From Blattamonas nauphoetae (lineage: Eukaryota > Preaxostyla > Oxymonadida): 64,000 nucleotides of DNA. A program made the position numbers and the translations under genes. The notes under the pieces were generated by a model. That model searched no databases. It was not told where the DNA came from and saw only the letters and a program-made list of their open reading frames with translations. Shown piece after piece: positions 42,701 through 55,066 of this stretch. The DNA lies in NCBI GenBank assembly GCA_033064195.1, contig JARBJD010000015.1, forward strand, positions 248,001 through 312,000. The letters are read 5' to 3'. The first letter of the stretch is position 1. Each line of letters starts with the position of its first letter.

Positions 42701-45700
42701 CCAAAAGACGAAGAAGGGCGGTGACAGCTGGAACCAGGATCTTTTCAGTTTCGTACGAATGTTGCATGAGAAGGGAGAGTGTGAAGATCGGTTTGGACTT
42801 GTTGAGTGATCCGAAAGATTGCGAGACACCCAAATCCCCGGTCTTCGTCTGGTCTCCTCTCCACGATTTGTGTGTGTAGCTGAAGAGTGAATTCATTAGA
42901 AAGGTCTTTCTTCTGAGAATGAGTGCGAAAAGGAGAGTGTAGAAAGAGGGGAAGAGGCAGAACGGGACGAGAGCGGACGAGAGTTGCTCAAACCCGTTCT
43001 TCTCAGTGAATTGGGAGAGGAAGTCAGGAAACGAGACCAGAAGGAGAGCGAGGAGGCGGAAGGCAGCGAGGGCGATGGGAGGGGGGTTGTTGGAGATGAA
43101 GGCGAGAAGGTGGATGTTGAAGACGACGAGGAAGAGCTCGGCGTTGTGCGGTGTGGCGGATGTGAAGATTGAGGTCAGAAAGTGGAGGAAGAAGAGGAGA
43201 AGGAGATCTCGCTCCTTCTGAGTTCGAGTGAAGACAGAAGAGAACTCATGTTTTCCTTCTTGTTTCTGTCTCTCCTCATCTCGCAGCTCACCCGTTTTCG
43301 ATGCAATGACCTTCATCCAACTCTCACTCGTGTGCCTCAACTGGTCCACCCTCTCCTTCATCTCGACTGATGGCATCAGCGCCAGAACGAACTCCAAAAT
43401 CGTGCGGAGATCAGGTCCCTGCCATTCCGGTCCAAGGAGAAGCTCGATCAGGACAAGCAGAGTCTGTTGGATGGTCGGATGAGACGATGAGAAGCCAAAC
43501 ATTCGACCGGAAGGCGAGAGAGGGGGTTCAGTTGGTGTTGGGAGAGTGGTTGTGTTGTCAAATTCTTCTGAGACTGCTGGAAGGATGGAGAGGAGCATTA
43601 GCATGTGGCTCAGCACGCCATGTTCTCTGCATCGATCGCGGTTGAAGTGAGAATACGGGTTGGAGGGGACGAGGAGGGCGATAAGCGTGTGGAGGAGTGT
43701 GGTGATGTGGGTTGGAGTGAGAAGTGACAGGAAGATTGGATCACAACACAACGAGAAGAAGGCGACTGGAAGTGACAGAATCGGGGCAGTTGTTGTCAGC
43801 GAGGGATGGATGAATGGAAGTGGAAGACTGAACATCGATTGGAGGGAGGCAGGAACGAAAGAGGGGAGGACGAAGGAAGCGAGAAGGAGTAAGAATGTCT
43901 CTGCGGAGAGAAGTGAGATTTTCTTGGAGAGGATGAACGGAAGGAAGAGGAAGGCATTCTCTCGCTGCATTTGTCGGACGAGGACAGTTGACGAGCACGC
44001 ACTGATGAAGCATTTGATCGCCAATTCCAGCGAGACTGGATCGAGCGAGGATTCGATGAGCCAGAACAGGAGTCTCCAATCCCCTCTCGACCCCAAAGAC
44101 GATGTCAACGTGGAGGGATGGATCAAAGTGGTCTGTCCTTCCAACCGAGCGACTTTGAACGACGACATGTTGACGAGATTCGGAGAGATCAGATTCTTCA
44201 GATGAGGAGGCTGGCTTGACTGGTGAAGAGGATGGAACAGGAAAAGAATGTTGTCCTCATCACAAATCGACAAATCTGTGATTTCAGCACAATGTTGAGT
44301 GGGTATAGGCGTTTGATTCTCCGTCGAAGGCAGGAACCCCAAACCTTCCCACATTCCTTTCACGACACTGAATGGAATGCCTGTTTGGTTGGAAGGGATG
44401 GATGAATGTGGAGTCTGTCCCAGTTTCTGTGGTGTTTGGAGAAGATCTGACTCAGAATCGGGTCTGACGTTCCAGTCGTTCAGCCATTCGCGGATTCGTC
44501 CTTCCTCTTTCCGAGATTCGTTGGGTAGAGGAACAACAGCAAGCCTTCCTTTCTCATCGTGCAATCTGATGACATCGCCAGCGAGAAGAGAAACATCATC
44601 ACATCCAACAGCTTCGATCTCACAGACTTCCTTCATTTTCAGAGATTCCTCACATAACATGAAGCTCCCGAGCATCCAATGTTGGTAAGTCTTGCTTTGA
44701 TCGATCCGGTCCGACCCAAACACAAACATCAGCATTTTCAGATCGAATTGTTTTGGGAACACAAATTTCTGTTTTGGGAAAAGTGTCCCATCAACAAAAA
44801 GATGAACAGAGGCGTCCTGGAAGCGTCGCTTGTGCATGGAGAGGGTCAGATGGTGCCAGTGGTTGGGTTGCGGGGTGAAGGGGAAGGAGATGTGTGTGAG
44901 AGGGGTGGATAGAGACGAGGAGGAACTGAGGATGAAAGAAGATGTCGAATTGTGATATGACAAGCCGAGAAGAGTCAGTTTCTCGTTCACTTCCTTCCCT
45001 GCATGGAACACAGAGAACAGCTCAGCGATTCCATTCTTCTCTCTCTTCTCTCCGAACGAGAACCAGAACGAGATCGAGAATCCTTTCTGTGGGTTGGATG
45101 GCCAGAGTCTGTTTGTGACGAAAGGTCTGAGACTGACGCACGCAGGCTTTGATGTTGGGGCGAGGAGGATATGTGGATGTGAGGCGTCGACAGAGAGGAG
45201 TCGAAGGGTGAGGAGGAGAAGGTGGGAGAAGGAGGTGACGGGGGTGTTGGGAGAGGGGAGGAGAGAGGACAGGGCAGACTCCTTCTTCGGAGTGATTGCT
45301 GAATCGACTTCTGCTGTCTCGTTGTGGAGCCTGGCGAGCTCTCTTTCCTGCTTCCTCGCTTCGGTTCGCAGCATCCTCACCAACATCTCGGCTTCTTCCA
45401 TCTTCACGCTGTACGATCCAAGTTCAACAGCCAGGGCGACCACAGATTCGTGCAGTTCATCGTCAGGATTCACAATCGCTGACTTGAAAAGAACGAGAAG
45501 CTGTCCAAACAAAGAATGCTGAGTGGCGACGTGGATCGTTTGTGGAGAACGACGAATGCGAGCGAGGAGATTGGTGAGTGTGTGTTGTTGGATGCTGATT
45601 GGGCAAGAAGGAAGGAGAGACAAAATAAGAGCGAGAGGAGCACTGGTTCGTAATTGTCGAGTTAGAACAGTCGTGATGACAGCTCCCGCAGCCCCCAATT

Positions 45701-48700
45701 CCTTCGTTTCTGTCGGCTTCTCATACGCCATGTCAAACAGCGAGTCCACAATCATTTTTGAGTGTGTGGGTGATTGGAGGAGACCGGTGTCGACGAGAAG
45801 CGACGAGAAGTGTGTCAGAATGTCTGAGTGGAGAACGGAGGAGCGGAGAGAGCCGTTCGTGTTCACTGCGATAGTCACGATTCTCAAACACAACAGTACA
45901 ATATCAATCGACTTCGGTTCGGATGGAGAAGGTGTTTGTTGTTCGCCTGAATGTGGTGAAACTGAAGAAGGGAAAAAGGATGTCTGTGACGGGAATGGAA
46001 GTGAGGCTGGCGAAGGCTGTGCGTATGATGCGATGAAGGAATGTGGGATGAGCTCGGGGAGTGTGAAATCAGGAGTGGAGACGGGGAGAGATGTGGTCAG
46101 TTGGAGAGTGTCTGGGGTGACTTCAGTGTCGTGTTCTGTCTCTTCTTCATTGAATTCCCTCTTCTGTCTGTGATATTCAACTTCGTTCATGATCAGCTGT
46201 TCTAACACTGCAATTCCATTCGACTCGACGAACGAAACCGGCACGCCTTTGTCAGAGAGGAGGAGGGAGGAGAGTGAGAGCAGATGTGCGCAGACGAGAG
46301 AACGAGGGACAACAAGAAGAGCGAGAAGTCGGATGCGGATGAAGGAGTTCTGCTGATTCTTGTCGGTCTCAATCAGATACTCCAGAAGTGATAGTGAAGT
46401 GGTTGATGTGCTGGAGTGCAAGAGAAGAGCAGTGAGCGCCGTGTCGTTGTTCATCAGTGAGTGGAAATTCGACAGATGCTCCGAATCTGGTGACGATCGA
46501 TGCAATCCGATCAGAGTCGACGAGATTTGGGAAATGAGGCGTTGCCAGCTCGGCAGGTAAGACGAAGCAAAGAGTGAGTGGAACAGATCCAGCTGAGAGC
46601 GAGATGGGGATGGGGAGTCCAGCGTGAGGTGGGGTAGTTGGGGTGATTTATCGTCTTTGTTGGAAGATTCTTGGGGAGCGTCCATTTCGGTATTGTTTTT
46701 CAATTCTTTTGATGATTCGTTGAATGGCGATGGAGAGATGTCGTCGTGCCAGCGATCAATGAGATCGCAGATGGTTGGGAACGATCCTGTCGCTTCAATG
46801 TCCAGTCCTGCCTTTTTCAGCAAATTTCTGACCTTCTCTGCTTCCTCCAGAAGGACATTGTGTTCACTCAAAATCTTGTGTTGAGGTTCTGATGTCGGGA
46901 ATGATGGGGAAATGGATGTGGGTGGAGAGGAGATCGGAGAGGTCAGAGGGGCGTGTGATGGGGACGAATTGTTGGGGATAACGAGCAGCATGGTGATGGA
47001 GAAGAAAAGTGAGGTCAGCGATTCGAGCATGTCGACTTCACAAAAACAGACGGAGAGACTGATGGGGGACGATGATAACAAAGCGTGGAGTGTGGAAAGG
47101 ATGGACGGGAGCAGTGTGGGCGGCGTGGAGGGCCGGAGGAGGTTGCAAAAGTTGATCAGCTCCGCATCCACCGAACAAAGCCTATTTCCTGTCGTCGGGA
47201 ACGACATACGCACAAACAACTCAAAAAGCGTCAAAATCTTGTCAGAAACAATCAGATGACATTTCGGGACGATCCGGATCAACCTCGCGTTCACGCCTTG
47301 GTCATGGAAACTACGAAGAAGATCGGCTCGATTTGGAGGGTTGTGTCCTTTGGCAGGCGATGGATGCTTCAATATGGAGGAGAGTCGGGTCAGGACGTGC
47401 AGCTGGAGGAGCGGCCACTGCGGGTATTCTTCACAAAGGGAGGACATCGTCGCAAGTGCTTCTGATGAACCTACATTCATTGCAACAGGTGGGAGCGTGT
47501 ATGGGGATTGAATTGAGGTGAATGCCCAAATCGCGGGTTGGCGTTGGGCGGAGGTGAGATCTCGAAAATGGAGTTTCGATGAGAGTTCAACAGACGTCCA
47601 TTCCTCTTCAACCATCGATTCATACGACGAATGGTGGGAAGATGGATCGACTGAGGGTGGGGCAGCGTGTGGTGGACGAATGGACGAGGCATCATCAATG
47701 TCGATGAGAGAAACTTCACTTGAGAGTCGGATGGAGGGATGAGATTGTGGAGGAATCGGAGTATCAATTGAAGAGGGAGGAATGGGTGGAATTGTTGAAG
47801 TGGTGAGCGCATTTGGTTCTTTGAGAAGAATGGAGAAACGATGGAGGAACGAGATCAAGATCGACACATCCTGCAGCAAGGAGTTGAATGAATCGAACGA
47901 AAGATCATTCCGCTCATAGAAAATACCCTGGTCGTGTCCAGAAGGATCTGTCTTCGAGCTGGGACCATCAATCCCGAAAAAAGAGCTCGTTCTGGATGTC
48001 GTTCCATGCATCGACAAAAACGGCGGAGAGTGTCCAGTCAGAGTCTCCTCGAACTCGTCTCGAATGATGAACATCACAACAAGTTGTTTGAGCTTCTGGT
48101 AGCCATGATTAGTGATGAAGTCAGTGAAGAGGATGTTGTCGGTGTCGGGGAGATTGGTACTCAACACAAACAAAAGATTAAAGATCCACAGGATATATTC
48201 GGAGATGAAGGGAAAGGCTGGGCCTTGTTCTTGCAATGAAGGCGGCCCGAATGACGAGTCAGGGAACGTTGTCTGCCATTTCAGTTTTGTCTGCCACATC
48301 CCATTTCGCATCATTCGTCCGGCACCCTCGAGCAGTGTCTTCACAACTTCTGACGAATGCAGTGCTAATGCACGGTCAGGTTTGAGCGGAGACGTGAATA
48401 ATGTTCGTAAGATGTTGAAGACGAGATTGATGAAAACGAACCTTGTCGATGACGGTGTGGGAGAGTGACTGGAAATAATTGGCTGAGATGGGAGCAGAGA
48501 TGGATCTGAGGTCGGTGAAATCTGTTGAGAGAGATGGAGTGGCTGAGTGAGAGGGATCGACACGAAACTGACCAGAGAATCCAGTTCCCCCGAACTCTGC
48601 AAAGACTCCAAGCACAGTGGATGAGTGAACGACGACAGTGAGATCTCAGAGAGAGTGGTGGCGAGCTTAACGACAGTTTCCAGTCCACCATGTTGTTCTG

Positions 48701-49484
48701 AGGGAGAGAGGGAGAATAATGCATAGAAAAGGAGAATTTCAAAAGGGAATCAGAAATGACACAATTGAATGGAGAAAGGAAGGGATCAAGGACAAATAAG
48801 GAGAGAGATCACACCGACAAACTCATCGTCGAGATCAGCCAGCGTGAAGATCAGCTGGTCAACAATTTGAACAAGGGTCGTCATCAGTGATTTTCGGGGG
48901 ATTTGCGAATCGATGAGAAGGCGAGAGAGAACATTCAAATGTGACTGGCAAGTCGCATTTTGGGTGAGGAAGTCGAAAAGCTGCTCCCCGTTCTGTTTCA
49001 GGTCGGGCGAGAGTGTCACGAGATGCGATCGAAGACTATTGTTGTGGAAAGAGGACAAAATCAGCGAAAAAAGAGAGAAGAAGCCAGAGAAGAACAAGAC
49101 AAATAAACAGTGACGGAATGGGGCAGACTTGAAAATGACGTGATTGATATATTCAGAGGCAGGCGAAAACAGCTCTTCGAGTTCAGTCGGCGAGATGTCA
49201 AGCAGGTGCTGTTCAAACAGGATCACAATCGAGTCCATTTTGGAGATGTCGTCGGTCGTTTGCGATGAAGCCTTCCATTCCGTATACATCTCTTTCATCT
49301 GGTTTTCATAATACTCTTTGCTGAAGGAATTGGAGACAATCAGAATTGATATGGGATTGTTGAACGACGAAAGAGAGAGAATCACTTTTGATGAATAACG
49401 CACATACTCATAGCCTTTTCCTCTGTCATCGTGTTGCACGACCTGAACCGACTTATTGAGAAATGATCGAGCAAGTTGAGACAT
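33798..49484 (-). CDS. Giant BEACH-WD40-FYVE protein (WDFY3/Alfy-like)
   Basis: Three exons, 49484-49129, 49035-48815 and 48697-33798, with introns of 93 and 117 nt and agreeing phases, give about 5158 residues; the last exon is 14.9 kb and unbroken. In order: a very long helical-repeat N-terminal part; a ConA-like lectin domain (GFSISFWFSFGEK to HWMLGSFML, about 45160-44660); a PH-BEACH segment (about 38900-38300); the BEACH domain (TFRYLLTANSAAGRSFADMN, YPVFPWILRDYW, YHFGSHYSNAGVVLYLLTRV, FGIKQRG; about 38260-37190); WD40 repeats (LVTGGSDCLVNVWRF, LRGHKAPIRCVDCDGG, MVIVWDL; 36000-34750); and a C-terminal FYVE finger (CQLCGTKFTTNTRRHHCRRC, 34150-33930) with the RRHHCR basic motif that binds phosphatidylinositol 3-phosphate. 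This order matches WDFY3/Alfy, a scaffold for selective autophagy and membrane traffic in other eukaryotes. The function here is inferred from family. Confidence 0.93.
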
Positions 49485-49660
49485 GGTGTTTAGAAGCTGC
49501 TCTTCGAGAGAGACTTCGATTGAATGGATACAGAGGGCCGATCAAATCAACGACAAAACCGAATAGAGATGCAGCTTTTCGACTCTCCCTGTTCACCGAC
49601 TACTTCATAAAATACATTCTCCGGTCATGGTACTGAGGATATTACCGTTTTGTTTTACAG
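49485..49660. promoter_or_regulatory. Divergent promoter region
   Basis: Only 176 bases separate the start codons of the BEACH gene (minus) and surface protein 2 (plus), so both promoters must lie here or within the genes. No clear TATA element is seen. TTTTGTTTTACAG just before 49661 would also serve as a splice acceptor. Confidence 0.4.
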
Positions 49661-52600
49661 ATGGTAGAGTTCAAAGAATGGGTTAGAGATCTTCAATTAT
49701 TTCCTCTTCTTTCAATGCTGAAAACTATATGGCTCGTTCTGTTATCTGTTGCATCTTATGAAGCAACCTCTCTGTCTGACATCATGGATTATCATCTTAA
49801 TGGCGACACCATGAACACCGAACAAAACTCCGATATCCTCAATCTCTCTCCGGGTGTCTTCGAACTCCTCGATTACCCAGTGATATCCACGACACTGAAA
49901 ATGGAGGGGAGCACATCCACAATCTCTCATTCCGACCCTGAGAGACAAGCAGTTGTGAACGAACTCGAAAACGACCATTCGCAACATCTCAACCATTTTG
50001 CCAAAGATCACATGGACGCGTGCCATTCACTGTTCTTGTTTGAAAACTCGACAGTGTCGCTTTCGAAGGTGACATTTGACTGTGGAAGTGATGGGATGGC
50101 ATTGGCAAAAGTGTCATCGTCCTCAGTGGTTGTGTCATGGAGCAAGATTGTCTCGAACTCGAAGCAGACAGCATTTGTGGTGGGAACAGGACTGGTTGGG
50201 GTTGGGAGTTCGATCAGTGTTATTGATTGTTCTCACGTCTCATCCTCTTCGATGGTTCTTCTTCCGCTGGTTCGGACATCCACGTGTCTCCCAACGACCC
50301 CACGCGATTCATCATCAACAAGCACACCCCACTCGCACAATATGTCTCCATTTCTGTCCGTTCGTGGAGCTGGACTTGTTTTGTCGAATGTGTCGCTGTT
50401 TTTGGGAACAGGCCCTCTGCTGGACTTTGGATTGCTCTCGCACGATTCAACAGGATCGGATGAGATTGGTCTGGGGGAGATCTCGACCTTGCTTGTTGGG
50501 AGTGTTCTTCGAAATGTGACGTCGCGTGGATGCTGTCGTTCTGGACTTGTTGTTGCTCGTGGCCTTTGTCAAAAGTTGGTTGGGACGTCAGTTTCGTTGA
50601 GCACATCGCATCTGTGTGGAACAGGGTGTCTTGACATCAACGCCTTTGGGAGTGTTGGTTGTGTGAACACGTCATTCTCGCACTGTTCATCGAACTCCGA
50701 ACCGACCTCGTTCACTCACCAACACTTCAAACTGAGCGACCGCCATTCCTACGCCAGCTCAACCCCAATCTCTCTCACCTTCCACCTGTGCACATTCACC
50801 AACATGACATCAACTCTGAGTGGTGCTTGTGTGTACGTGTTAGCTCTTAAGGACATGACGATGACTGAGTGTTCCTTCAAAGACATCAAAGGAAAAGACG
50901 GTGGAGCACTTCGCATCCTCAGAGCGACGAGAGGGGAGGGAAGCCTGATCATCTCGCTCTGCTCGTTTGTAAACTGTACCGGACAGAATAATGGGGCTGC
51001 CCTTTATCGTAATGGACAAGCTCTCCTCTCCATCGACCAGTGCTTCTTCAAGAACATGAAAACCACACAATCCTCCTCATTCGGTGGATGTATTTATACG
51101 GACTCAATTGCCGACATAACAATCACCGGCAGTATGTTCATTAACTGTAAGGCTAGCCAGCCAAATGGCGCTGGAGGCGCTCTTTACGTCACGGATTCCA
51201 CGCTTTCAATGACATCAGTGCAGTTCAGAGGCAATTCAGCAAAAAATGGAAGTGATGTGTACCTCTTCTCTAGCTGTGGGACTCCGAATGAGTTGAAGGA
51301 GCGTGTTTCGGACTGTCACACCGACAAGCACAGCACAAGTGTGTATTTCAGGACGGACAAAGTCCAAACAGGGATCATCGAACAATTTGAGACAGCGACG
51401 ACAATCACTGCTCTTGACCTTACTCTCATTGACACTGTCTCTGAAGGGACAATTGAAGTCGAGACAGAACACGCAGTGAAAGGGACGATGCTTCTGCTGC
51501 TCGACAACTCTGACACGTTCACTCCCAGTTTGGACGAGTCTCCGCCTGCCACATGTCGTGTTGTCGTTGTCGACTTCCCCACTCCCTCCACAACTGGAAC
51601 CAGCGACATGTTGTCATTCGGAAACAGCGAAAGACTGCAGTCCTCGTGCCTTTATTTCCTCGTCGCTGCATCCATCTCGAACGCTCTTATCGACATCCCT
51701 TCTCCACCCACCCTCCTAATTGGTCCACCGCGTGTTAGCAAAATCCTCTGCCAACTTGGAACGATTGGGGAGATGTTGGTCTGGCTGGAAGGATACAAAT
51801 TAGAAGTGGGTGAGTACACAATGCACTTCGAAGAGAGTTCCAGCCTCTCTCTGGCTTTCTCGATCGATGAGGATCAGAAAGGAAAACCAAAACAAAAGTC
51901 GTCGTCAGTGTCCATTGGACCAGGCGGAACAGACACACGATTCGCTTCTGGAGAGAGGTACAAAGTGGACAATATCACATGTGCCAATAAATTAGTGCTG
52001 ATGACGCCAGTTGGTTTGTCACTCGCCATTCCTCCCATCGAATCACCATTTGTGATCGAAGTGAACCAAAAGGAGGGAGGAGATGGAAGCTGCCGAGGAG
52101 ATGACAACAGTTGTGGATCGTTGTCAGCTGCGTTTGAAACAGCGAGGAAGATGGGATTGAAATCGATTGAGCTGAAACTTGTCACTTCCGATTCGTTGAG
52201 CAAGACAGTTTCTATTTCTGACGAGAGTGAAGTGATTGTGAGGAAGGGAGGTCTTGCTCGTCCATCGCTGGTTGTACCGTCGACATTCTCGTCTCGTCCG
52301 CTGGTTGTGCTTTCTGTTTCGAATGCGTCGCTGTCGCTGACCGACGTGGATGCTCTGATTCGCACTTCGTCGCTCGACCTGAAACTGGTTCGTGTGTCAT
52401 CAGGATTGTTCGAATTCAGCAATGGAGCGATCTCATACGAACCAGATTCCACAGCGAACTCGGGGATTGTTGACTCGAACAGCGATCTGTGTTCGTGGAC
52501 GACAGGAACGATTGAGCTTGTGAACTCGACAGCCTTGTTCAAATCATGCAGTCTGACGAAGCTGACGCAAGGAGGGATCATGCAAAGTGGAGGGAATGTG

Positions 52601-53416
52601 ACGCTTCGAGATGTGTATTTCCTGTCAAATGGACCATCGAACAAAGAATTCCCATCAGCTCGTCGAAACGTGATGTGCCGTGAAGGTGGGGAGCTGTTTG
52701 TTGGAGACCTGACTGGGGATGGTGGAAGCCATGACTTGCCTGGATTTGGAATCTCTGGTGATGGATGTTCGGTGTCTGGAACAGCGGCAAGACTGTCGAT
52801 TCCATCGCTGAATGCCGCCCAATCTCAAATCACTCATGACAAGAAAACAGGGAATTTCGAACTGGAACTGGTTGGAAGTGGATTCCTTCCGTGTGGTCTG
52901 AAACTGGAAGTGTTCACTTCGTTGGAGGATGGGAACTCGGTCGAGTCGTTGACTCTGGTTGTTGACACAGACACAGCATCGTTGTTCACTGAAACTCGAA
53001 TTGAGTTGATTGTGACACCGAACGACGTTGCGAATCTTTCGTCGAAATTGGAATGGAAAGTGCGTCTTCTGAACGGGGACACCTCGATTGGCACTTCACA
53101 TCTTGTTCTACGAGAGAAACCACGAAGCTTGTTGTGGCTGATTCCTGTGATTGTTGTTGTGGTTGTTGTGATTGTTGGAGTGATTGTTGCTCTTCTTCTG
53201 ATTTGGAGATGTCGCTCTCGGAAACCAGCCGTGCAGAAAGAAGACAAGATCGAAAATGCAGACGACACCTCAACGACCGAGATGAAAGAAACTACTTCTG
53301 ATCATCCAGAAACTGAAAGGGAAGTCGAACCAGGAATCAACGTGTCAGACATGCCGGCCGACTTGACCGAAGAGAACACAAAAGAATCATCCGACTCGCC
53401 TGAAGGGAAGATTTGA
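49661..53416 (+). CDS. Membrane-anchored beta-helix surface protein 2
   Basis: 1251 residues from the first ATG. The internal Met at 49715 (MLKTIWLVLLSVASYEATS) gives a much better signal peptide and is the likelier start, leaving 1233 residues. The ectodomain is Ser/Thr-rich. Beta-helix turns cluster at residues 390-540 (SGACVYVLALKDMTMTECSF, GGALRILRA, GAALYRNG, GGCIYTDSIADITITGSMF, GGALYVTDS). A second Ser-rich part (840-1080) ends before a transmembrane helix at about 1155-1185 (LIPVIVVVVVVIVGVIVALL) and an acidic tail of about 65 residues. It is the same architecture as 30484-33477, so a paralogue on the other side of the BEACH gene. The role is probably at the cell surface; the ligand is unknown. 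Confidence 0.8.
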   Translation: MVEFKEWVRDLQLFPLLSMLKTIWLVLLSVASYEATSLSDIMDYHLNGDTMNTEQNSDILNLSPGVFELLDYPVISTTLKMEGSTSTISHSDPERQAVVNELENDHSQHLNHFAKDHMDACHSLFLFENSTVSLSKVTFDCGSDGMALAKVSSSSVVVSWSKIVSNSKQTAFVVGTGLVGVGSSISVIDCSHVSSSSMVLLPLVRTSTCLPTTPRDSSSTSTPHSHNMSPFLSVRGAGLVLSNVSLFLGTGPLLDFGLLSHDSTGSDEIGLGEISTLLVGSVLRNVTSRGCCRSGLVVARGLCQKLVGTSVSLSTSHLCGTGCLDINAFGSVGCVNTSFSHCSSNSEPTSFTHQHFKLSDRHSYASSTPISLTFHLCTFTNMTSTLSGACVYVLALKDMTMTECSFKDIKGKDGGALRILRATRGEGSLIISLCSFVNCTGQNNGAALYRNGQALLSIDQCFFKNMKTTQSSSFGGCIYTDSIADITITGSMFINCKASQPNGAGGALYVTDSTLSMTSVQFRGNSAKNGSDVYLFSSCGTPNELKERVSDCHTDKHSTSVYFRTDKVQTGIIEQFETATTITALDLTLIDTVSEGTIEVETEHAVKGTMLLLLDNSDTFTPSLDESPPATCRVVVVDFPTPSTTGTSDMLSFGNSERLQSSCLYFLVAASISNALIDIPSPPTLLIGPPRVSKILCQLGTIGEMLVWLEGYKLEVGEYTMHFEESSSLSLAFSIDEDQKGKPKQKSSSVSIGPGGTDTRFASGERYKVDNITCANKLVLMTPVGLSLAIPPIESPFVIEVNQKEGGDGSCRGDDNSCGSLSAAFETARKMGLKSIELKLVTSDSLSKTVSISDESEVIVRKGGLARPSLVVPSTFSSRPLVVLSVSNASLSLTDVDALIRTSSLDLKLVRVSSGLFEFSNGAISYEPDSTANSGIVDSNSDLCSWTTGTIELVNSTALFKSCSLTKLTQGGIMQSGGNVTLRDVYFLSNGPSNKEFPSARRNVMCREGGELFVGDLTGDGGSHDLPGFGISGDGCSVSGTAARLSIPSLNAAQSQITHDKKTGNFELELVGSGFLPCGLKLEVFTSLEDGNSVESLTLVVDTDTASLFTETRIELIVTPNDVANLSSKLEWKVRLLNGDTSIGTSHLVLREKPRSLLWLIPVIVVVVVVIVGVIVALLLIWRCRSRKPAVQKEDKIENADDTSTTEMKETTSDHPETEREVEPGINVSDMPADLTEENTKESSDSPEGKI

Positions 53417-53932
53417 GAGTGAGAAGAGGAGGAGTGAAGCGTGTTCACGGAATGATGTTGTTATTTCGTGACATCTGCTTTCTCCCTTCTTCTGACGATT
53501 CACTCATCCTTTTCGTCTTTCTTTACTCGAATTAGCTTTCTCTTATTCTATCTCATTTATTAGAATTAGTTTGTAGTTTTCCTCTTTGAGTTGGTTTGAA
53601 TCTTAGAGCCGAGTATCTCGGTTCATTACGCATGTATTCTGTTTTCGCATCATTTTTTGTGACATCAAAACTTGAAACATCACGCTGAATGAACATATCC
53701 CCAAACTAGCAAATAATCACGAACAAAAACGAAAACAAGAGCTCGACGGGAGAGGACAATCATGCAGTCTCATTCCAACCACTCCAACAACTCCAGTGAC
53801 CGAGAGCAGACATGCGTGCCCTCAACGAAGAACCGCACCATCGCCAGGTTATCCTTCATCGCGAGGAACGAACTTGGAGAATGCGCCGAATCCACTTCAT
53901 CTTTTGGCAGAAGCGGATTTTCGACACACTCT
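53417..53932. other. Convergent intergenic region
   Basis: It lies between the 3' ends of surface protein 2 and the disrupted membrane-protein gene. It is AT-rich with no repeat or gene seen; an overlapping minus-strand frame (53856-54209) offers an alternative C-terminus for the latter gene. Confidence 0.4.
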
Positions 53933-54283
53933 TCATATCCAGAAAATCTCTCCCCATGGTCTCATCTCCGTCCAATCGATGTGTCTCCTTCTTCGAGTTG
54001 TTCGGACGCTGTTTTTGTTCTCGAATCGACTCGGACAGCAGACACCGACACACAACATACAGATCAGCAGAATTGTTGAGAGAATGAAAGCCAAACACGG
54101 CTTGACGATGAGGTTCTTCTTGAAGATCGACGTCATGTTCCAGGCACAGCGGAAGATGTGCAACACACTCAGCGACAGCATCAGAATCAGCAGCACAATC
54201 AGACGCCAACGAAGCGCCGGAATCTTGTGAGCACGTTTGATCGCTCGCGAGAGCAGGATTGCATAGTACAGCATGAGAACCAG

Positions 54284-54460
54284 GGCATGGGTTTAGTATA
54301 GCTGGCGAAGTTTAGTATAGCTGGTGGTGGTTTAATATAGCTGGTGGTGGTTTAGTATAGCTGGTTGGGAGTTTAATATAGCTGGTGGCAACCAGTTTAA
54401 TATAGCTGGCGATATTTAGAACAGCTGGTGGTGGTTTGGTTCAGATGGTGGTTTTTTTTC
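54284..54460. repeat. Subterminal repeat array, Merlin element left end
   Basis: About seven diverged units of roughly 20-22 bases, TTTAGTATAGCTGGTGGTGG type, run inward from the tip. The right end (59345-59429) has about three inverted units. Such arrays are usual transposase-binding platforms. Confidence 0.85.
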
Positions 54461-54854
54461 TGATTCTAAAAACGAGAGTAGATGAGTGAGAATAGTTGTC
54501 ATCAAAGAAAAAATCAACCACCAGCCGAAATGCAGAATTACAGATCGAATTTCCTAAATTGAAGATGAAAACTTCAGAAAAGAGAATGATTGTTCAGAAA
54601 TGATTAGGAACGATTCAGAAATGAAAGTAAGTCTGACACTTTTTTGATTTCACTGGAAAATGGTTGAAAGATGTGGATCAGACTTTTTGACATCTGAAAA
54701 AACGTCGAGGACCCAAATCTAAAATCGTGATTCACAACTCTTTCACCAGTTTAACAACAATTCATTAATGAATTGAATGACCTCAAACATATTCAAAGAT
54801 GAACAAAAGATGCGACTTCGTGAATCACAATTAATTTGAAAGAGTCTTTACTTG

Positions 54855-55066
54855 ATACAGTCGGAATCATTCAACATCGAACAAAATAGTTCAACATCGA
54901 ACAAAATAGTTCAACATCGAACAAAATAGTTCAACATCGAACAAAAAGCAGTTGGAAGTAATAATTGACTTATATTAAACGTGTACGCAAATTTTTTTGA
55001 ATGCTCTGGTGCTTGTAATCGTCATACGAATTTCTTGTTCGATGTTGAATTATTCCGACTGTGTAC
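54855..55066. repeat. 20-bp tandem repeat with an inverted outlier
   Basis: TTCAACATCGAACAAAATAG repeats 3.8 times at 54870-54946, exactly every 20 bases. The leading context CAGTCGGAATCATTCAACATCG returns in inverse form at about 55035-55066 (TTGTTCGATGTTGAATTATT and CCGACTGTG), so the block can fold back. It lies inside the Merlin element. Confidence 0.85.

Noticed and set aside
51874-52644. A 256-residue minus-strand frame
   Set aside because: It is antisense to surface protein 2 and Ser/Thr-rich only because the sense strand is.
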